Shown: piece after piece, positions 8,888 through 17,336 of the stretch | Layout: each line of letters starts with the position of its first letter | Position numbering within the stretch: position 1 is the stretch's first letter | Assembly (NCBI RefSeq): GCF_003795125.1 | Contig: NZ_CP027783.1 | Location: 186,001-250,000 of the forward strand | From: Tetragenococcus osmophilus | GTDB taxonomy: Bacteria; Bacillota; Bacilli; Lactobacillales; Enterococcaceae | Length of the DNA stretch: 64,000 nucleotides | Direction of reading: 5' to 3' | The notes under the pieces: generated by a model | What the model saw: the letters and a program-made list of their open reading frames with translations, nothing else | Told to the model about the DNA's origin: nothing | Databases searched by the model: none | Translations under genes and position numbers: made by a program

Positions 8888-9595
8888 TCAATTAAACCCA
8901 TCACGTTTATTTCTTAATTGAACAAACTCATCAAAATCATTCGCACGGATAAATGGGTTGATTTCTTTTTCTATTTCGATTGTCGAAGGCAAAGTTACTT
9001 CATTATTTTCTCTTTGTTGCTGAACTTTTTTTAATATTTCTTTTACAGCTGAATTTGACGGATCCATTTCTTTGGCAAAACGTAAATTGGTATCTGAATA
9101 CTCGTGAGCCGCATATACTTTGGTATTATCAGCTAGCTGTCCAAATTTATTAACTGTCTCAAACTGAGCTTGATAATCTCCTGTAAAGACTCTGCCACAA
9201 CCAGCCATAAATAAAGCATCTCCACAAAATACCTTATCGTCAACTAAATAAGCAATGTGTCCATTTGTATGCCCAGGAACTGACATAATTTCCCAACTAC
9301 TGTCTAATAAGTCAATGGTTTCTCCTTCATGCACTATATTTGTAGCATAAGTTCGACATTCCTCAGGACCATAAACCGCAGTATCCGGATATTCAGCTAC
9401 AATTTCTCTGACGCCACCGGTATGATCTGCATGATTATGAGTCAGTAAAATGGCAGACAAATGAACTCCCTCATGATGCGCTAAATAATCTAAAACAGGC
9501 TGCGCTTCCCCTGGGTCTACAACTACAAGATCGTTATCCTTTTGATAAAGCCAAATATAATTATCCGATAAAGCCTTTAAAGCTGTTACTGTCAT
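8888..9595 (-). CDS. gloB: Hydroxyacylglutathione hydrolase (glyoxalase II-like)
   Basis: A 235-residue metallo-beta-lactamase-fold hydrolase. Motifs in order are ALSDNYIWL, VVDPGEAQPVLDYL, LTHNHADHTGG (binuclear metal site), VPGHTNGHIAYL and CGDALFMAGCGRVF, the standard pattern of GloB. The C-terminal RFAKEMDP and INPFIR regions match the substrate-binding part. The family hydrolyses S-lactoylglutathione in methylglyoxal detoxification. Substrate identity depends on whether this organism makes glutathione. It is a single gene with AGGAG before the ATG. Confidence 0.85.
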   Translation of the reverse strand: MTVTALKALSDNYIWLYQKDNDLVVVDPGEAQPVLDYLAHHEGVHLSAILLTHNHADHTGGVREIVAEYPDTAVYGPEECRTYATNIVHEGETIDLLDSSWEIMSVPGHTNGHIAYLVDDKVFCGDALFMAGCGRVFTGDYQAQFETVNKFGQLADNTKVYAAHEYSDTNLRFAKEMDPSNSAVKEILKKVQQQRENNEVTLPSTIEIEKEINPFIRANDFDEFVQLRNKRDGFN

Positions 9596-9760
9596 CTTAT
9601 CTCCTACTTTCTATTATTTTTCTTATATTCATTTTACTGTAAATATAACTATATGTTAACTCATAGCTGCTACTTGAAAGGTTTTATTTTTGAGATTTAC
9701 ATTTAAGCGATTATAGTGTATTTTAAAATTATACTTAAAGTAACTTAAAATGGAGAGAAT

Positions 9761-10531
9761 ATGAATCAACAAAAACGACTATTGAAGATCATGGAAGAAC
9801 TAAAAAAGAAAAAATCTTTGAGTTTGCGAGATATTATTGAACTTACAAATTCTTCAAGAGATACAGCTCGGCGAGATACAATAAAATTATCTGATAACAA
9901 TTTAGTTGTAAGAAACTATGGTGGAATCAGCTTAGTCAACTCATTTAATAAGATAGATGGTTACTTAGATCGAACAAATAATATGACGCAAATAAAAAAA
10001 GAATTAGCTAAAAAAGCTGTCTCTTTAATAAATCAGAAAAAGCTCATCTATTTTGACGTTTCTACTACTATTTCAGCAATACCGCAGTTCTTACCAGCAA
10101 AAAAAGAACTTCATTCTGTCACAAATTCAATTGATATAGCAGATCAATTGCTAAGAAATACAAATTATAAAACAACAATGTTGGGCGGCGCTTTAGACGG
10201 AGAAACTCGCTCAGTAGCTGGCGGTTCTCCTTTGTTAGAACTTTCTAAATATCAAATCGATATCGCTTTTCTTAGCTGTGCTGGAATTGATGAGAAAGGT
10301 ATCTATTATGCACACGAAGAAGATATCGCAATGAAAACTAAGATTAAGGAGCAAAGCAAGCTCTTAGTCATCATATGTGATCATACTAAAGTGGAACTAA
10401 GCCATAATTTCCCCGTGTATTCATTTGATGACATTGATTTTTTTATAACAGATAGAAAACTTCCCACAGCACTCAGTGAAAAAATAGATCCAACAAAAAT
10501 TCTTTATACAAAGGAGAGCAAAAATGTTTAA
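9761..10531 (+). CDS. DeoR/GlpR-family transcriptional regulator
   Basis: A 256-residue repressor. The N-terminal DeoR helix-turn-helix spans about 5-60 (LSLRDIIELTNSSRDTARRD). The C-terminal sugar-phosphate-sensing DeoRC domain holds the FDVSTTIS, GGALDG and AFLSCAGIDEKG motifs. It overlaps the following HAD phosphatase remnant by eight bases, so the pair was an operon for sugar-phosphate metabolism. The rest of that locus is lost at the insertion sequence, which leaves this regulator orphaned. The effector is unknown. Confidence 0.85.
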   Translation: MNQQKRLLKIMEELKKKKSLSLRDIIELTNSSRDTARRDTIKLSDNNLVVRNYGGISLVNSFNKIDGYLDRTNNMTQIKKELAKKAVSLINQKKLIYFDVSTTISAIPQFLPAKKELHSVTNSIDIADQLLRNTNYKTTMLGGALDGETRSVAGGSPLLELSKYQIDIAFLSCAGIDEKGIYYAHEEDIAMKTKIKEQSKLLVIICDHTKVELSHNFPVYSFDDIDFFITDRKLPTALSEKIDPTKILYTKESKNV

Positions 10532-10757
10532 AACGATACTATTTGATGTAGATGGTACGATTATTGATACCCAGTACGTGATGACTAGATCTCTGCAAAA
10601 AACCTTATTAGAAGAAAAACAACTGGAAGTCCCTCTTGAAGATTTACATTTTATTTTAGGCATACCAGGTAGAGAAGCTATCAAAAAATTCAGTGAAAAT
10701 GATACAGAACTTGAGACTCTTCTAACTAAATGGAACAATAATATTTTACCTGAATGA
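10524..10757 (+). pseudogene. HAD-family phosphatase, truncated by IS1380-family element
   Basis: Only the first 75 or so residues of a HAD hydrolase remain: motif I FDVDGTIIDT and part of the helical cap. Full members have about 210 residues with motifs II-IV, all absent here. The last two codons and the TGA stop come from the inverted repeat of the insertion sequence that begins at 10749. The 3' part is not found on the far side of the element, so sequence was lost and not merely interrupted. The stub cannot be an active phosphatase. Confidence 0.88.
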
Positions 10758-10765
10758 TTTATAAA
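10749..10765. repeat. Left inverted repeat of the IS1380-family element
   Basis: CCTGAATGATTTATAAA is identical to the reverse complement of 12406-12422. Confidence 0.9.
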
Positions 10766-10770
10766 TTTTT

Positions 10771-10806
10771 CCAAGGATTATTCAAGCCTTGGCATGCTCT
10801 TTTTTC
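10771..10806 (+). terminator. Stem-loop just inside the left end of the IS
   Basis: CCAAGG/CCTTGG with a ten-base loop is followed, after a few bases, by CTCTTTTTTC. It probably blocks read-through from outside promoters into the transposase gene. Confidence 0.5.
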
Positions 10807-10903
10807 TAAAGGTTTCATTGCTTCACCTTCTGGGTGTACAAAAAGAACGCACTCTGTGTTATTGTAAAGTCGACGAAACATAACAATAAAGGAGTGCGTT
10901 CTT

Positions 10904-12226
10904 ATGTCTATCACTTTACAACAAAAATCGCTGACATTCAATGACCAAAAAGCCATTTCAGTCGCCAACGATGGTGGCAACTTAACCAATGACGCGGGGC
11001 TCGTCTTGCTTTCGGAGTTTTTAAATCAAATTCGTTTTGATTCACTGTTAGCGCAATACGTTCATATTCCAGAGCATCGTTCCTTCGCCCAACATGAATG
11101 GCTGGACGTCGTAAAACAATGGTTATTTCAATTGATCGCTGGTTATTCTCGAGACCGAGACGCCAACACCTTACAATATGATCGCCTTTTTAAGGAAGCA
11201 TTGAAACAAGAACGACTCAGTTCGCAATTTATGATGTCTACTTTGCTTCATACCTTAACAGAAGAAACTATCAACCAATTATTACAAGTGGCGAAAAAAC
11301 TTGGCGATTTAGACATGGACCAGCAAAACAGCCAACAACTCGTGCTTGATCTAGATTCCACCTGTTGTCCTACCTACGGAAAACAAGAAGCAGGGGAATA
11401 TATTTACCACTATGGCCTCCATGGGTATCATCCATTTGTGGCGTTCGAAGGGTTAACCGGGCTGGCATTAGATGTCCGTCATCGGCATGGAAAATTTTAT
11501 ACCTCGACCCATGCCGAAGAATACTTAAGTGAAATGTTGGCGCATTACCAACAACGTTCGAGTGATCCCACCATGCTCGTACGCGGGGATAGCGGCTTTG
11601 CCAAACCGGAAATTTATCAACAGTGTGAGTGTCGAGGCGCACATTATGTGATTAAACTAAAAAATAATGCCCGGTTGGTTCATCATGCGCAACATCTTGT
11701 CCAATATACCAACGGTACGGACTACACAAAGACCGAACATCAATATTTTAAGATGGCTTATCAAGCGGATTCTTGGGACCGATCTCGAACAGTAGCCATC
11801 AAAGCCACCAGAAAAGCCGAAACTTTACTTTTTTCCGAATTTCAATTTGTGGTGACCGATTTCGCTCATCTTTCGCCCCAAACCATTTTTCAGCTCTATC
11901 AAAAACGAGGGAATATGGAAAACTTCATTAAAGAAATGAAGACCGGATTTTTCGCTGATAAAACGGACAGCCCTTCCTTTTTAGCGAATAAAGCCCGTTT
12001 AGCTTTGAGCTTTATTGCCTATAATATCATCCATTTGATGAAACAGCTGACTTTTCCGCAAGAGCAAAAGACGACGGTGATTGACACGATCCGTTTTCAA
12101 CTATTTCATATTGCAGGAAAAGTCACAGAACACGCACGTCAAATTCAAATTCGCTTATCAAGTACGAATGTTTACAACACGCTTTTTTGGGAAGTTCTTA
12201 CACGCATTCAGCGATTGAATCTCTAG
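10904..12226 (+). CDS. IS1380-family transposase
   Basis: A 440-residue DDE transposase. Candidate catalytic residues lie in VLDLDSTCCPTYGKQ (first Asp), MLVRGDSGFAKPEIY (second Asp) and the Y(Q)KRGNMENFIKEMKTGF region (Glu), the usual IS1380 spacing. The N terminus (ANDGGNLTNDAGLVLLSEF) is typical of the family. The gene is intact with GGAGTG before the ATG, so the element could still move. Codon use is richer in G and C than in the neighbouring genes, consistent with recent arrival. Confidence 0.93.
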   Translation: MSITLQQKSLTFNDQKAISVANDGGNLTNDAGLVLLSEFLNQIRFDSLLAQYVHIPEHRSFAQHEWLDVVKQWLFQLIAGYSRDRDANTLQYDRLFKEALKQERLSSQFMMSTLLHTLTEETINQLLQVAKKLGDLDMDQQNSQQLVLDLDSTCCPTYGKQEAGEYIYHYGLHGYHPFVAFEGLTGLALDVRHRHGKFYTSTHAEEYLSEMLAHYQQRSSDPTMLVRGDSGFAKPEIYQQCECRGAHYVIKLKNNARLVHHAQHLVQYTNGTDYTKTEHQYFKMAYQADSWDRSRTVAIKATRKAETLLFSEFQFVVTDFAHLSPQTIFQLYQKRGNMENFIKEMKTGFFADKTDSPSFLANKARLALSFIAYNIIHLMKQLTFPQEQKTTVIDTIRFQLFHIAGKVTEHARQIQIRLSSTNVYNTLFWEVLTRIQRLNL

Positions 12227-12405
12227 TTTACTTTCGCCATTTTAAGCTCTATAAAAAGCTTGTCTTTCATTTTCTAGGAAGAACTTTATCTTTTTTTAAC
12301 CTAGTTCAATCGTCCTTTCCTATTCTTTATTAAAAAGCGGCGACAAAAATAGAAAATAACATAAATGGCACTTCGTGGGGCGGTCGAATGAGTTATCCAC
12401 AAAGT

Positions 12406-12422
12406 TTTATAAATCATTCAGG
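12406..12422. repeat. Right inverted repeat of the IS1380-family element
   Basis: TTTATAAATCATTCAGG is the reverse complement of the left repeat at 10749-10765. Confidence 0.9.
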
Positions 12423-12485
12423 AGTTCATTTTCATTTGGCAAACGTGTTATAATAAATGAAAACTTATTGGTTTAGGAGATAATT

Positions 12486-13409
12486 ATGAATAGGGATAAA
12501 ATGATGTTAAAAGCTGCACTGCTTTTTTACAAAGAAAATGTAAATCAAACAGATATAGCAAAACAGCTAGGCGTTTCTAGACCTACAGTGGCGGCTTTAC
12601 TTAAAGAGTCAGTTGAACGTGGAATAGTGAAAATTTCTATTCAAGATTCAGAAATAATGAATTTTGAACAACAAGAGCTCTTAGCTCAAAAATATGATTT
12701 ACAAAGCGTACGTATTTCTTCAGCCACAGGTTCTAAAGAAGAGGTCAAAAAAGAAGTAGGCAATCTATGTGCTACTTTTGTCGAAAATAACTTAAAACGA
12801 GTCCAAAGCTTGGGAATCGGTTGGGGAAGTACTCTAAACCAATTTGTCGAAGCAGCAAGTTATCACAATTTGGGAGACTTATCGATCGTGCCTTTAATCG
12901 GTGGTATTGATGTAACAGATGTTAAAAATCAATCCAACCATTTAGCATTCACCCTAGCCCAAAAGTATAATTGTCACGTTGATTATTTTTATGCACCTGC
13001 GATTGCTGAAAGTTTAGAAATGAAACAAACCTTTGAGCAATCACAATTTGTCCAAAATATTATCGATAAAGGAAAAAACGTCGATATGGCAGTTACAGCA
13101 GTTGGTAATCCGATAGAATCCTCCTCTTATCGGTATTTGGGTTATTTTAATGACACGGATATCCAACAAATGAAAGACAAAAAAGTTATCGGAGATATAT
13201 TAGCAACTTTTTTTAACCAAAATGGTGATCCCGTAACAACAAATATTTCGCAAAAAATGATTGGGATTACACTAGAAAATCTAAGGTCTATCAAAGAAGT
13301 GGTCGTTGTTGCTTCAGGTAAAGAAAAAGCGCCTAGTATTCAGCATTTATTAAAACGTGATGTTATCGATCATTTAATTATCGATACAGAAATTGCAGCT
13401 ACATTATAG
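12486..13409 (+). CDS. SorC-family sugar-binding transcriptional regulator
   Basis: A 307-residue regulator with an N-terminal helix-turn-helix (NVNQTDIAKQLGVSRPTVAALL, about residues 18-39) and a C-terminal sugar-phosphate-binding domain with GIGWGSTLNQF and VPLIGGID. It has its own start region (TTAGGAG before the ATG and TATAAT about 30 bases upstream). No transporter or kinase genes lie beside it. SorC regulators normally control adjacent sugar genes, so its targets may have been lost with the material missing at the neighbouring insertion sequence (inference). Confidence 0.87.
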   Translation: MNRDKMMLKAALLFYKENVNQTDIAKQLGVSRPTVAALLKESVERGIVKISIQDSEIMNFEQQELLAQKYDLQSVRISSATGSKEEVKKEVGNLCATFVENNLKRVQSLGIGWGSTLNQFVEAASYHNLGDLSIVPLIGGIDVTDVKNQSNHLAFTLAQKYNCHVDYFYAPAIAESLEMKQTFEQSQFVQNIIDKGKNVDMAVTAVGNPIESSSYRYLGYFNDTDIQQMKDKKVIGDILATFFNQNGDPVTTNISQKMIGITLENLRSIKEVVVVASGKEKAPSIQHLLKRDVIDHLIIDTEIAATL

Positions 13410-13487
13410 ATTTTCGCTAAATAAAAGATATTTTTGACGATTGGTAAACATGATACAATACGGTTATAAAAATAAAGGAGTATTTTT

Positions 13488-13970
13488 ATGTTTACTTTTG
13501 AAAATTATCAACCAAAATACCTAGCTAAAATGACCAGGATTTGGAACGATGTGTTAAAAGATGGAGTTGCTTTTCCAGGCGAAGAGTTATTTACCGAAAC
13601 TACATTTGAAAACTACCTAAAGGAACAAACGATAGTAAGATGTATGGTGTTTGACGGTGACTTAGCAGGATTTTATGTAGCCCATCCGAACAACATCGGC
13701 CGTTGTAGTCATATAGCAAACGCTAGCTACTGCATGGATAAATCTTACCGCGGACAAAAAGCTTTTCCAAAACTTGTTCAAGACTCACTCGCACAAGCAA
13801 AAACTGCAGGGTTCATGGGTATGCAGTTTAACGCAGTGGTTACTTCCAATAAGCCTGCAATCCATACTTACCAGCAAAATGGTTTTGAAATTGTGGGTAC
13901 TATCCCTGCTGGTTTTCGTTTAAAAGACGGAAGCTATTCAGATATGTATATTATGCATAGAAGCTTATAA
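13488..13970 (+). CDS. GNAT-family N-acetyltransferase
   Basis: A 160-residue single-domain acetyltransferase. The acetyl-CoA-binding region is visible as ASYCMDKSYRGQKAFPKLV followed by MGMQFNAVVTSNKPAIHTYQQNGF, the R/QxxGxG-like loop and the NxxAixlYxxxGF signature. AAAGGAG precedes the ATG. It is a single gene ending at a strong terminator. The acceptor substrate is unknown. Confidence 0.85.
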   Translation: MFTFENYQPKYLAKMTRIWNDVLKDGVAFPGEELFTETTFENYLKEQTIVRCMVFDGDLAGFYVAHPNNIGRCSHIANASYCMDKSYRGQKAFPKLVQDSLAQAKTAGFMGMQFNAVVTSNKPAIHTYQQNGFEIVGTIPAGFRLKDGSYSDMYIMHRSL

Positions 13971-14012
13971 AAAAGTACTTGAACCTTTTAAATTGGTTCA
14001 AGTACTTTTTTT
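13971..14012. terminator. Bidirectional terminator
   Basis: A long stem (AAAAGTACTTGAACC / GGTTCAAGTACTTTT) with T runs on both strands separates the convergent acetyltransferase and oxidoreductase genes. Confidence 0.9.
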
Positions 14013-14016
14013 AAAA

Positions 14017-14964
14017 TTATTCATTGACTAGCACGATTTGACCAAACTTCCCTTTTTGGTTGTATTCGTCATAAGCTTTTTTACCATCATCTAGTGCATA
14101 AGTCGCATGAAGCGGCACTGCCACTTCTTTCTTTTCAACAAATGGCAAAATTTCTTTTTCGACTGCTCGAATAGCCATTGCTTTGCCTTCTTTTGGTCTT
14201 TTGCGTAATGAACTCCCATAAACTACTGCTTGTTTAAAAGCAAATTTTGAAATATCTACATTCGCTTCAGCACCACTCATAAAACCAATACAAACAATTC
14301 TTCCGCCATAACTCAACGCATCGATGTTAGCCGCAAAATCTGCTGCGCCAATCAATTCAATGATAAGGTCATAAGGACCATAGTTTTGCATCTCATCTGG
14401 AGCGATAGCTTCATCTGCTCCGATTTTTTTCGTTTTTTCTCTAGTTTCTGAATTTCTAACAGAAGCTACCACTTCTGCACCTATTACTTTGGCAATTTGT
14501 ATAGCAGCAACACCTACAGCGCCAGCAGCTCCAGTAATCAACACACGTTCTCCTGGACGTAGATTTCCTTTCGTTGTTAACGCATCATGAGCAGTAATAA
14601 AAGCTTCTGGGAAACTTCCTGCTTCTTCCCAACTTAAAGAATCAGGCTTAGGCATTAAGAAGCGTTCGTTCACGGCAATAATCTCAGCTTGAGCGCCACC
14701 ACTTACTAGTCCCATGACATGGTCGCCAAGCGAAAAACGCTCGGTTTGCGGACCCATTTCCACCACTTCTCCAGCAAATTCTAGACCAGGGATATCCGCT
14801 GGCGCATCGACAGGCGCAGGATACCCCCCTAATTTTTGCATAACATCCGCATTATTCATTCCAGCAGCATGGATTTTGACAAGAACTTCTCCAACGTTTG
14901 CGTGGGGTGCTTCACGTTGCTTGACTTCAATCTCGTTATTTTCGGTTATTGTGACAGCTTTCAT
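14017..14964 (-). CDS. NAD(P)H-dependent quinone oxidoreductase (zeta-crystallin/PIG3-like)
   Basis: A 315-residue MDR-superfamily enzyme. The N-terminal GroES-like domain includes HAAGMNNADVMQKLGGYP and PGLEFAGEVVEMG. The Rossmann nucleotide-binding motif is ITGAAGAVGVAAIQIAK. It lacks the Cys/His zinc ligands of true alcohol dehydrogenases, so a one-electron or two-electron quinone reductase role is likely. I chose ATG 14964 because GGAAGAGG precedes it; an in-frame ATG six codons upstream has no ribosome-binding site. It is a single gene. Confidence 0.85.
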   Translation of the reverse strand: MKAVTITENNEIEVKQREAPHANVGEVLVKIHAAGMNNADVMQKLGGYPAPVDAPADIPGLEFAGEVVEMGPQTERFSLGDHVMGLVSGGAQAEIIAVNERFLMPKPDSLSWEEAGSFPEAFITAHDALTTKGNLRPGERVLITGAAGAVGVAAIQIAKVIGAEVVASVRNSETREKTKKIGADEAIAPDEMQNYGPYDLIIELIGAADFAANIDALSYGGRIVCIGFMSGAEANVDISKFAFKQAVVYGSSLRKRPKEGKAMAIRAVEKEILPFVEKKEVAVPLHATYALDDGKKAYDEYNQKGKFGQIVLVNE

Positions 14965-15025
14965 CCTACCTCTTCCTTTCATGTTAAACTATCTTTATCT
15001 ATCTTAAAGTTTAAATAAAAGAGGG

Positions 15026-16504
15026 TCAAATGTTTCCCTTTGGAACCAAAGATAATTGTTCTTTTTTAATCATATAAACTTCATCGGCTACTTCCTTTAC
15101 AAAATAAGGATCATGCGAGGTAAATAACACTGTTCCTTTGTAATTAGTAATTAGTTTTTCCAAGGCATCAATTGTCGATAAATCAATAAAATTGGTCGGT
15201 TCATCTAATATTAATACATTAGAAGAACGTGTAAATAATAAAGCAATAGATAATCTTGTAGCCTCTCCCCCACTTAAACCGGATAAAGGTTTATTTAACT
15301 CAAACTGAGCAAAATTTAAATTATTTAAAATACTACGAACAAGGCTTTCTGGATATTCTGTATGCTTCATCAAAAAAGACAAAATCGTTTCTTCTCCAAA
15401 AAATTTGTAATCCATTTGTTTATAAATGGAAAATACGACTTTAGGTGATAAAACAATTCCTTCTTTATTATTTACAATATAATTTAATAAAGTTGTTTTA
15501 CCACTGCCATTATCTCCTACAATCGCAATTTTCTTTCCTAGCCCAAATTGAAAATCCACCTGATTTAAAAGTACCTTATCACCTGCTGTTAACTTTACAT
15601 TTTCACCGCGAACAGGATACTTATTATGAATTTCTACTGATTTTGGTGTAGGAAAGATAATCTCTGATTTATTTTTATTAGGTGTTACTTCTTGTAATTT
15701 AGCTAAACGCGATTCCATAGATTTCGCAGATTTTTGGATCGACTTTTGAACTGTATCTTTTTGTTTGGAAGAAGACAAGCGGTCTGGCCGAATACTTTGT
15801 TGCTTTTTCTTATTCGAAACCTTACTTGCTTTTTCTGCTTGTTCTTTCTTTTTTACGATCGCTGTTTCTAGATGCTTTTTTTCTTGTAGATAATTTTCTT
15901 CCTCACGTTTTCTTTCAATTTCTTCTTGTTCTTTTTGTTGTTTATAAGCATCGTAATTGCCTTCATACTCAACTACTTTGCCATCTTGAACTTCCCATAT
16001 TTTATCTGCTAGTTGATTCAAAAAATATCGATCATGACTAACAAACAGCAACGTCCCATAATAATAACGTAATTCTTCCACCAACTTTTTAACGCTTTTT
16101 TGATCAAGGTGAGTAGTCGGCTCGTCTAATAATAGTCCCATCTGATAAGTTGAAAGAACTTGAGCCAAACGAAATTTTGAAGTTTCTCCACCGCTTAATG
16201 TTTGGATATTATTTTTCGGGATAGCCAGTTGACTTACCAGTTCCCAATCAAGAGAGTTTATATTAAATAATTCGTCAATTTCTGCTATTTGCGGGAAATA
16301 ATTAAATTCAGTTTCTTTTTGGACGGTTCCTTCTGGGTTTAAATCCCCATAAATAATTTTTAGTAAAGTCGATTTCCCCTGACCATTTTCACCAATAATG
16401 CCAATGCGATCATTTTCATAAGCAGATAGTTCTTTGATCGATAGAACTTCTTTTGCTCCAAAATTTTGTTTTATATTTGTTAATTTAACAGTTAAGTTTT
16501 CCAT
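15026..16504 (-). CDS. ABC-F ribosomal protection protein, Msr-like
   Basis: A 492-residue cytoplasmic ABC-F ATPase with two nucleotide-binding domains and no membrane helices. Walker A motifs are GENGQGKST and GDNGSGKTT, signature motifs are LSGGETSKFR and LSGGEATRLS, and Walker B motifs end in LLLDEPTTHLD and LILDEPTNFID. A long charged linker (about 195-265) lies between the domains, where ABC-F resistance proteins reach toward the drug site. Length and linker fit the Msr group, which dislodges macrolides from the ribosome. The gene is preceded by a macrolide-type leader peptide and a conditional terminator, which supports inducible antibiotic resistance. Msr versus another ABC-F subgroup needs a tree. 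Confidence 0.88.
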   Translation of the reverse strand: MENLTVKLTNIKQNFGAKEVLSIKELSAYENDRIGIIGENGQGKSTLLKIIYGDLNPEGTVQKETEFNYFPQIAEIDELFNINSLDWELVSQLAIPKNNIQTLSGGETSKFRLAQVLSTYQMGLLLDEPTTHLDQKSVKKLVEELRYYYGTLLFVSHDRYFLNQLADKIWEVQDGKVVEYEGNYDAYKQQKEQEEIERKREEENYLQEKKHLETAIVKKKEQAEKASKVSNKKKQQSIRPDRLSSSKQKDTVQKSIQKSAKSMESRLAKLQEVTPNKNKSEIIFPTPKSVEIHNKYPVRGENVKLTAGDKVLLNQVDFQFGLGKKIAIVGDNGSGKTTLLNYIVNNKEGIVLSPKVVFSIYKQMDYKFFGEETILSFLMKHTEYPESLVRSILNNLNFAQFELNKPLSGLSGGEATRLSIALLFTRSSNVLILDEPTNFIDLSTIDALEKLITNYKGTVLFTSHDPYFVKEVADEVYMIKKEQLSLVPKGNI

Positions 16505-16544
16505 GATAAATGCCCTTTCTTACTTAGGAAAAGGAAAAATGAGC

Positions 16545-16580
16545 ACACAAAAAGGATAGTCTTTTTACGGAACTATCCTT
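16545..16580 (-). promoter_or_regulatory. Transcription attenuator in the leader of the ABC-F gene
   Basis: On the minus strand a 9-bp stem (AAGGATAGT/ACTATCCTT, arms at 16572-16580 and 16552-16560) is followed by TTTTTGTGTG. It lies between the leader peptide and the ABC-F start, so it would stop transcription by default. Ribosome stalling on the leader peptide could prevent its formation, as described for other macrolide-inducible genes. Confidence 0.8.
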
Positions 16581-16664
16581 GCCATTTCAATTTATATTGA
16601 TTAGAAAAGTATACACTCATCCCTTGAAATCGCTATTCCTAAGACTTTTGAATTTTTTATTTAG

Positions 16665-16709
16665 TTATTTATTCAAAAGTAAAAAACGCAATCTCATAGA
16701 TGCAGTCAT
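16665..16709 (-). CDS. Leader peptide MTASMRLRFLLLNK controlling the ABC-F gene
   Basis: A 14-codon open frame on the minus strand encodes MTASMRLRFLLLNK. A strong ribosome-binding site AGGAGGGA lies eight bases upstream. The MRLR motif and the MTxSMRLR start match known macrolide-stalled leaders (ErmD type MTHSMRLRF, Msr type MTASMRL). The peptide is followed by a terminator hairpin and then the ABC-F gene. The function as a drug sensor is inferred from this motif and position. Confidence 0.85.
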   Translation of the reverse strand: MTASMRLRFLLLNK

Positions 16710-16746
16710 GCTATACTTCCCTCCTGTTAATAATTATTTCAGCTTT

Positions 16747-16775
16747 ATAATAACTGAATGCGACAAAAAAGTAAA
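16747..16775 (-). promoter_or_regulatory. Predicted promoter of the leader peptide / ABC-F unit
   Basis: On the minus strand TTTACT (16770-16775) and TATTAT (16747-16752) are 17 bp apart. They lie about 22 bp upstream of the leader ribosome-binding site. Confidence 0.65.
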
Positions 16776-16901
16776 CGTCTTTGTTTGATATTTAAATAAC
16801 AAGATCACATCCACTTATCTTCTAAAACCTACCGACCGTCTATAATCTATATACTTTTAAAGAAAAATAACTTATGCTTATTTCAAAGGAGGGGAACAGG
16901 A

Positions 16902-17336
16902 ATGAAAGTACAATTAGAAATCGATCAACAAATAGAAAAAGAAAGGATCATTTTAAAGGCGAAAGCACAAACGAGACAAATAAATGAAATTGTTGCCTAT
17001 ATTGAGAAAACATCCGCTCCCTTAATTGGAAAAAAACAGGAGAAAAGCTATCGCATTCCCGTAAGTAATTTTGTCAATTTCTATTCAAGCCAAAAGAAAG
17101 TCTATGGTCACACAGTGCAAGAAGAGTTTATTATCCAATTTCGTTTATATGAACTCGAAGAACAATTACCTGATTTTTTCGTCCGTATTTCTAATACTGA
17201 AATTGTGAACTTAAATTATATTCAACATTTCGAACTAACAAAAAGTGGATTAGTTCTTATTCATTTAACAAATGGAGAAAAAACAAGTTCATCCAAGAGG
17301 TATCTAAAAAAAGTAAAGGAGCGATTCCTATGTTGA
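16902..17336 (+). CDS. LytTR-domain transcriptional regulator
   Basis: A 144-residue protein with a C-terminal LytTR DNA-binding domain (about 50-142; YRIPVSNFVNFYSSQKKVY, FFVRISNTEIVNLNYIQHF, SSKRYLKKVKE) and no receiver domain. Such stand-alone LytTR proteins usually act with a small membrane protein encoded next door. Here the DUF3021 gene overlaps by seven bases. A TATAAT at 16841 has a poor -35, which fits an activator-dependent, possibly self-activated promoter (inference). It diverges from the ABC-F leader across about 125 bp. Confidence 0.88.
   Translation: MKVQLEIDQQIEKERIILKAKAQTRQINEIVAYIEKTSAPLIGKKQEKSYRIPVSNFVNFYSSQKKVYGHTVQEEFIIQFRLYELEEQLPDFFVRISNTEIVNLNYIQHFELTKSGLVLIHLTNGEKTSSSKRYLKKVKERFLC

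Larger units (their letters stand above)
10749..12422 (+). mobile_element. Insertion sequence, IS1380 family
   Basis: A 1674-bp element bounded by perfect 17-bp inverted repeats CCTGAATGATTTATAAA (10749-10765 and 12406-12422). It carries one transposase gene of about 440 codons, as expected for IS1380. The family normally makes 4-bp target duplications; here the flanks are TTTA on the left and AGTT on the right, so no duplication is seen. Together with the missing 3' half of the HAD gene, this suggests an adjacent deletion or recombination between copies. Confidence 0.9.

Noticed and set aside
10749-12422. Target-site duplication for the IS1380-family element
   Set aside because: The four bases on each side (TTTA and AGTT) differ, and shifting the ends by a base does not create a match.
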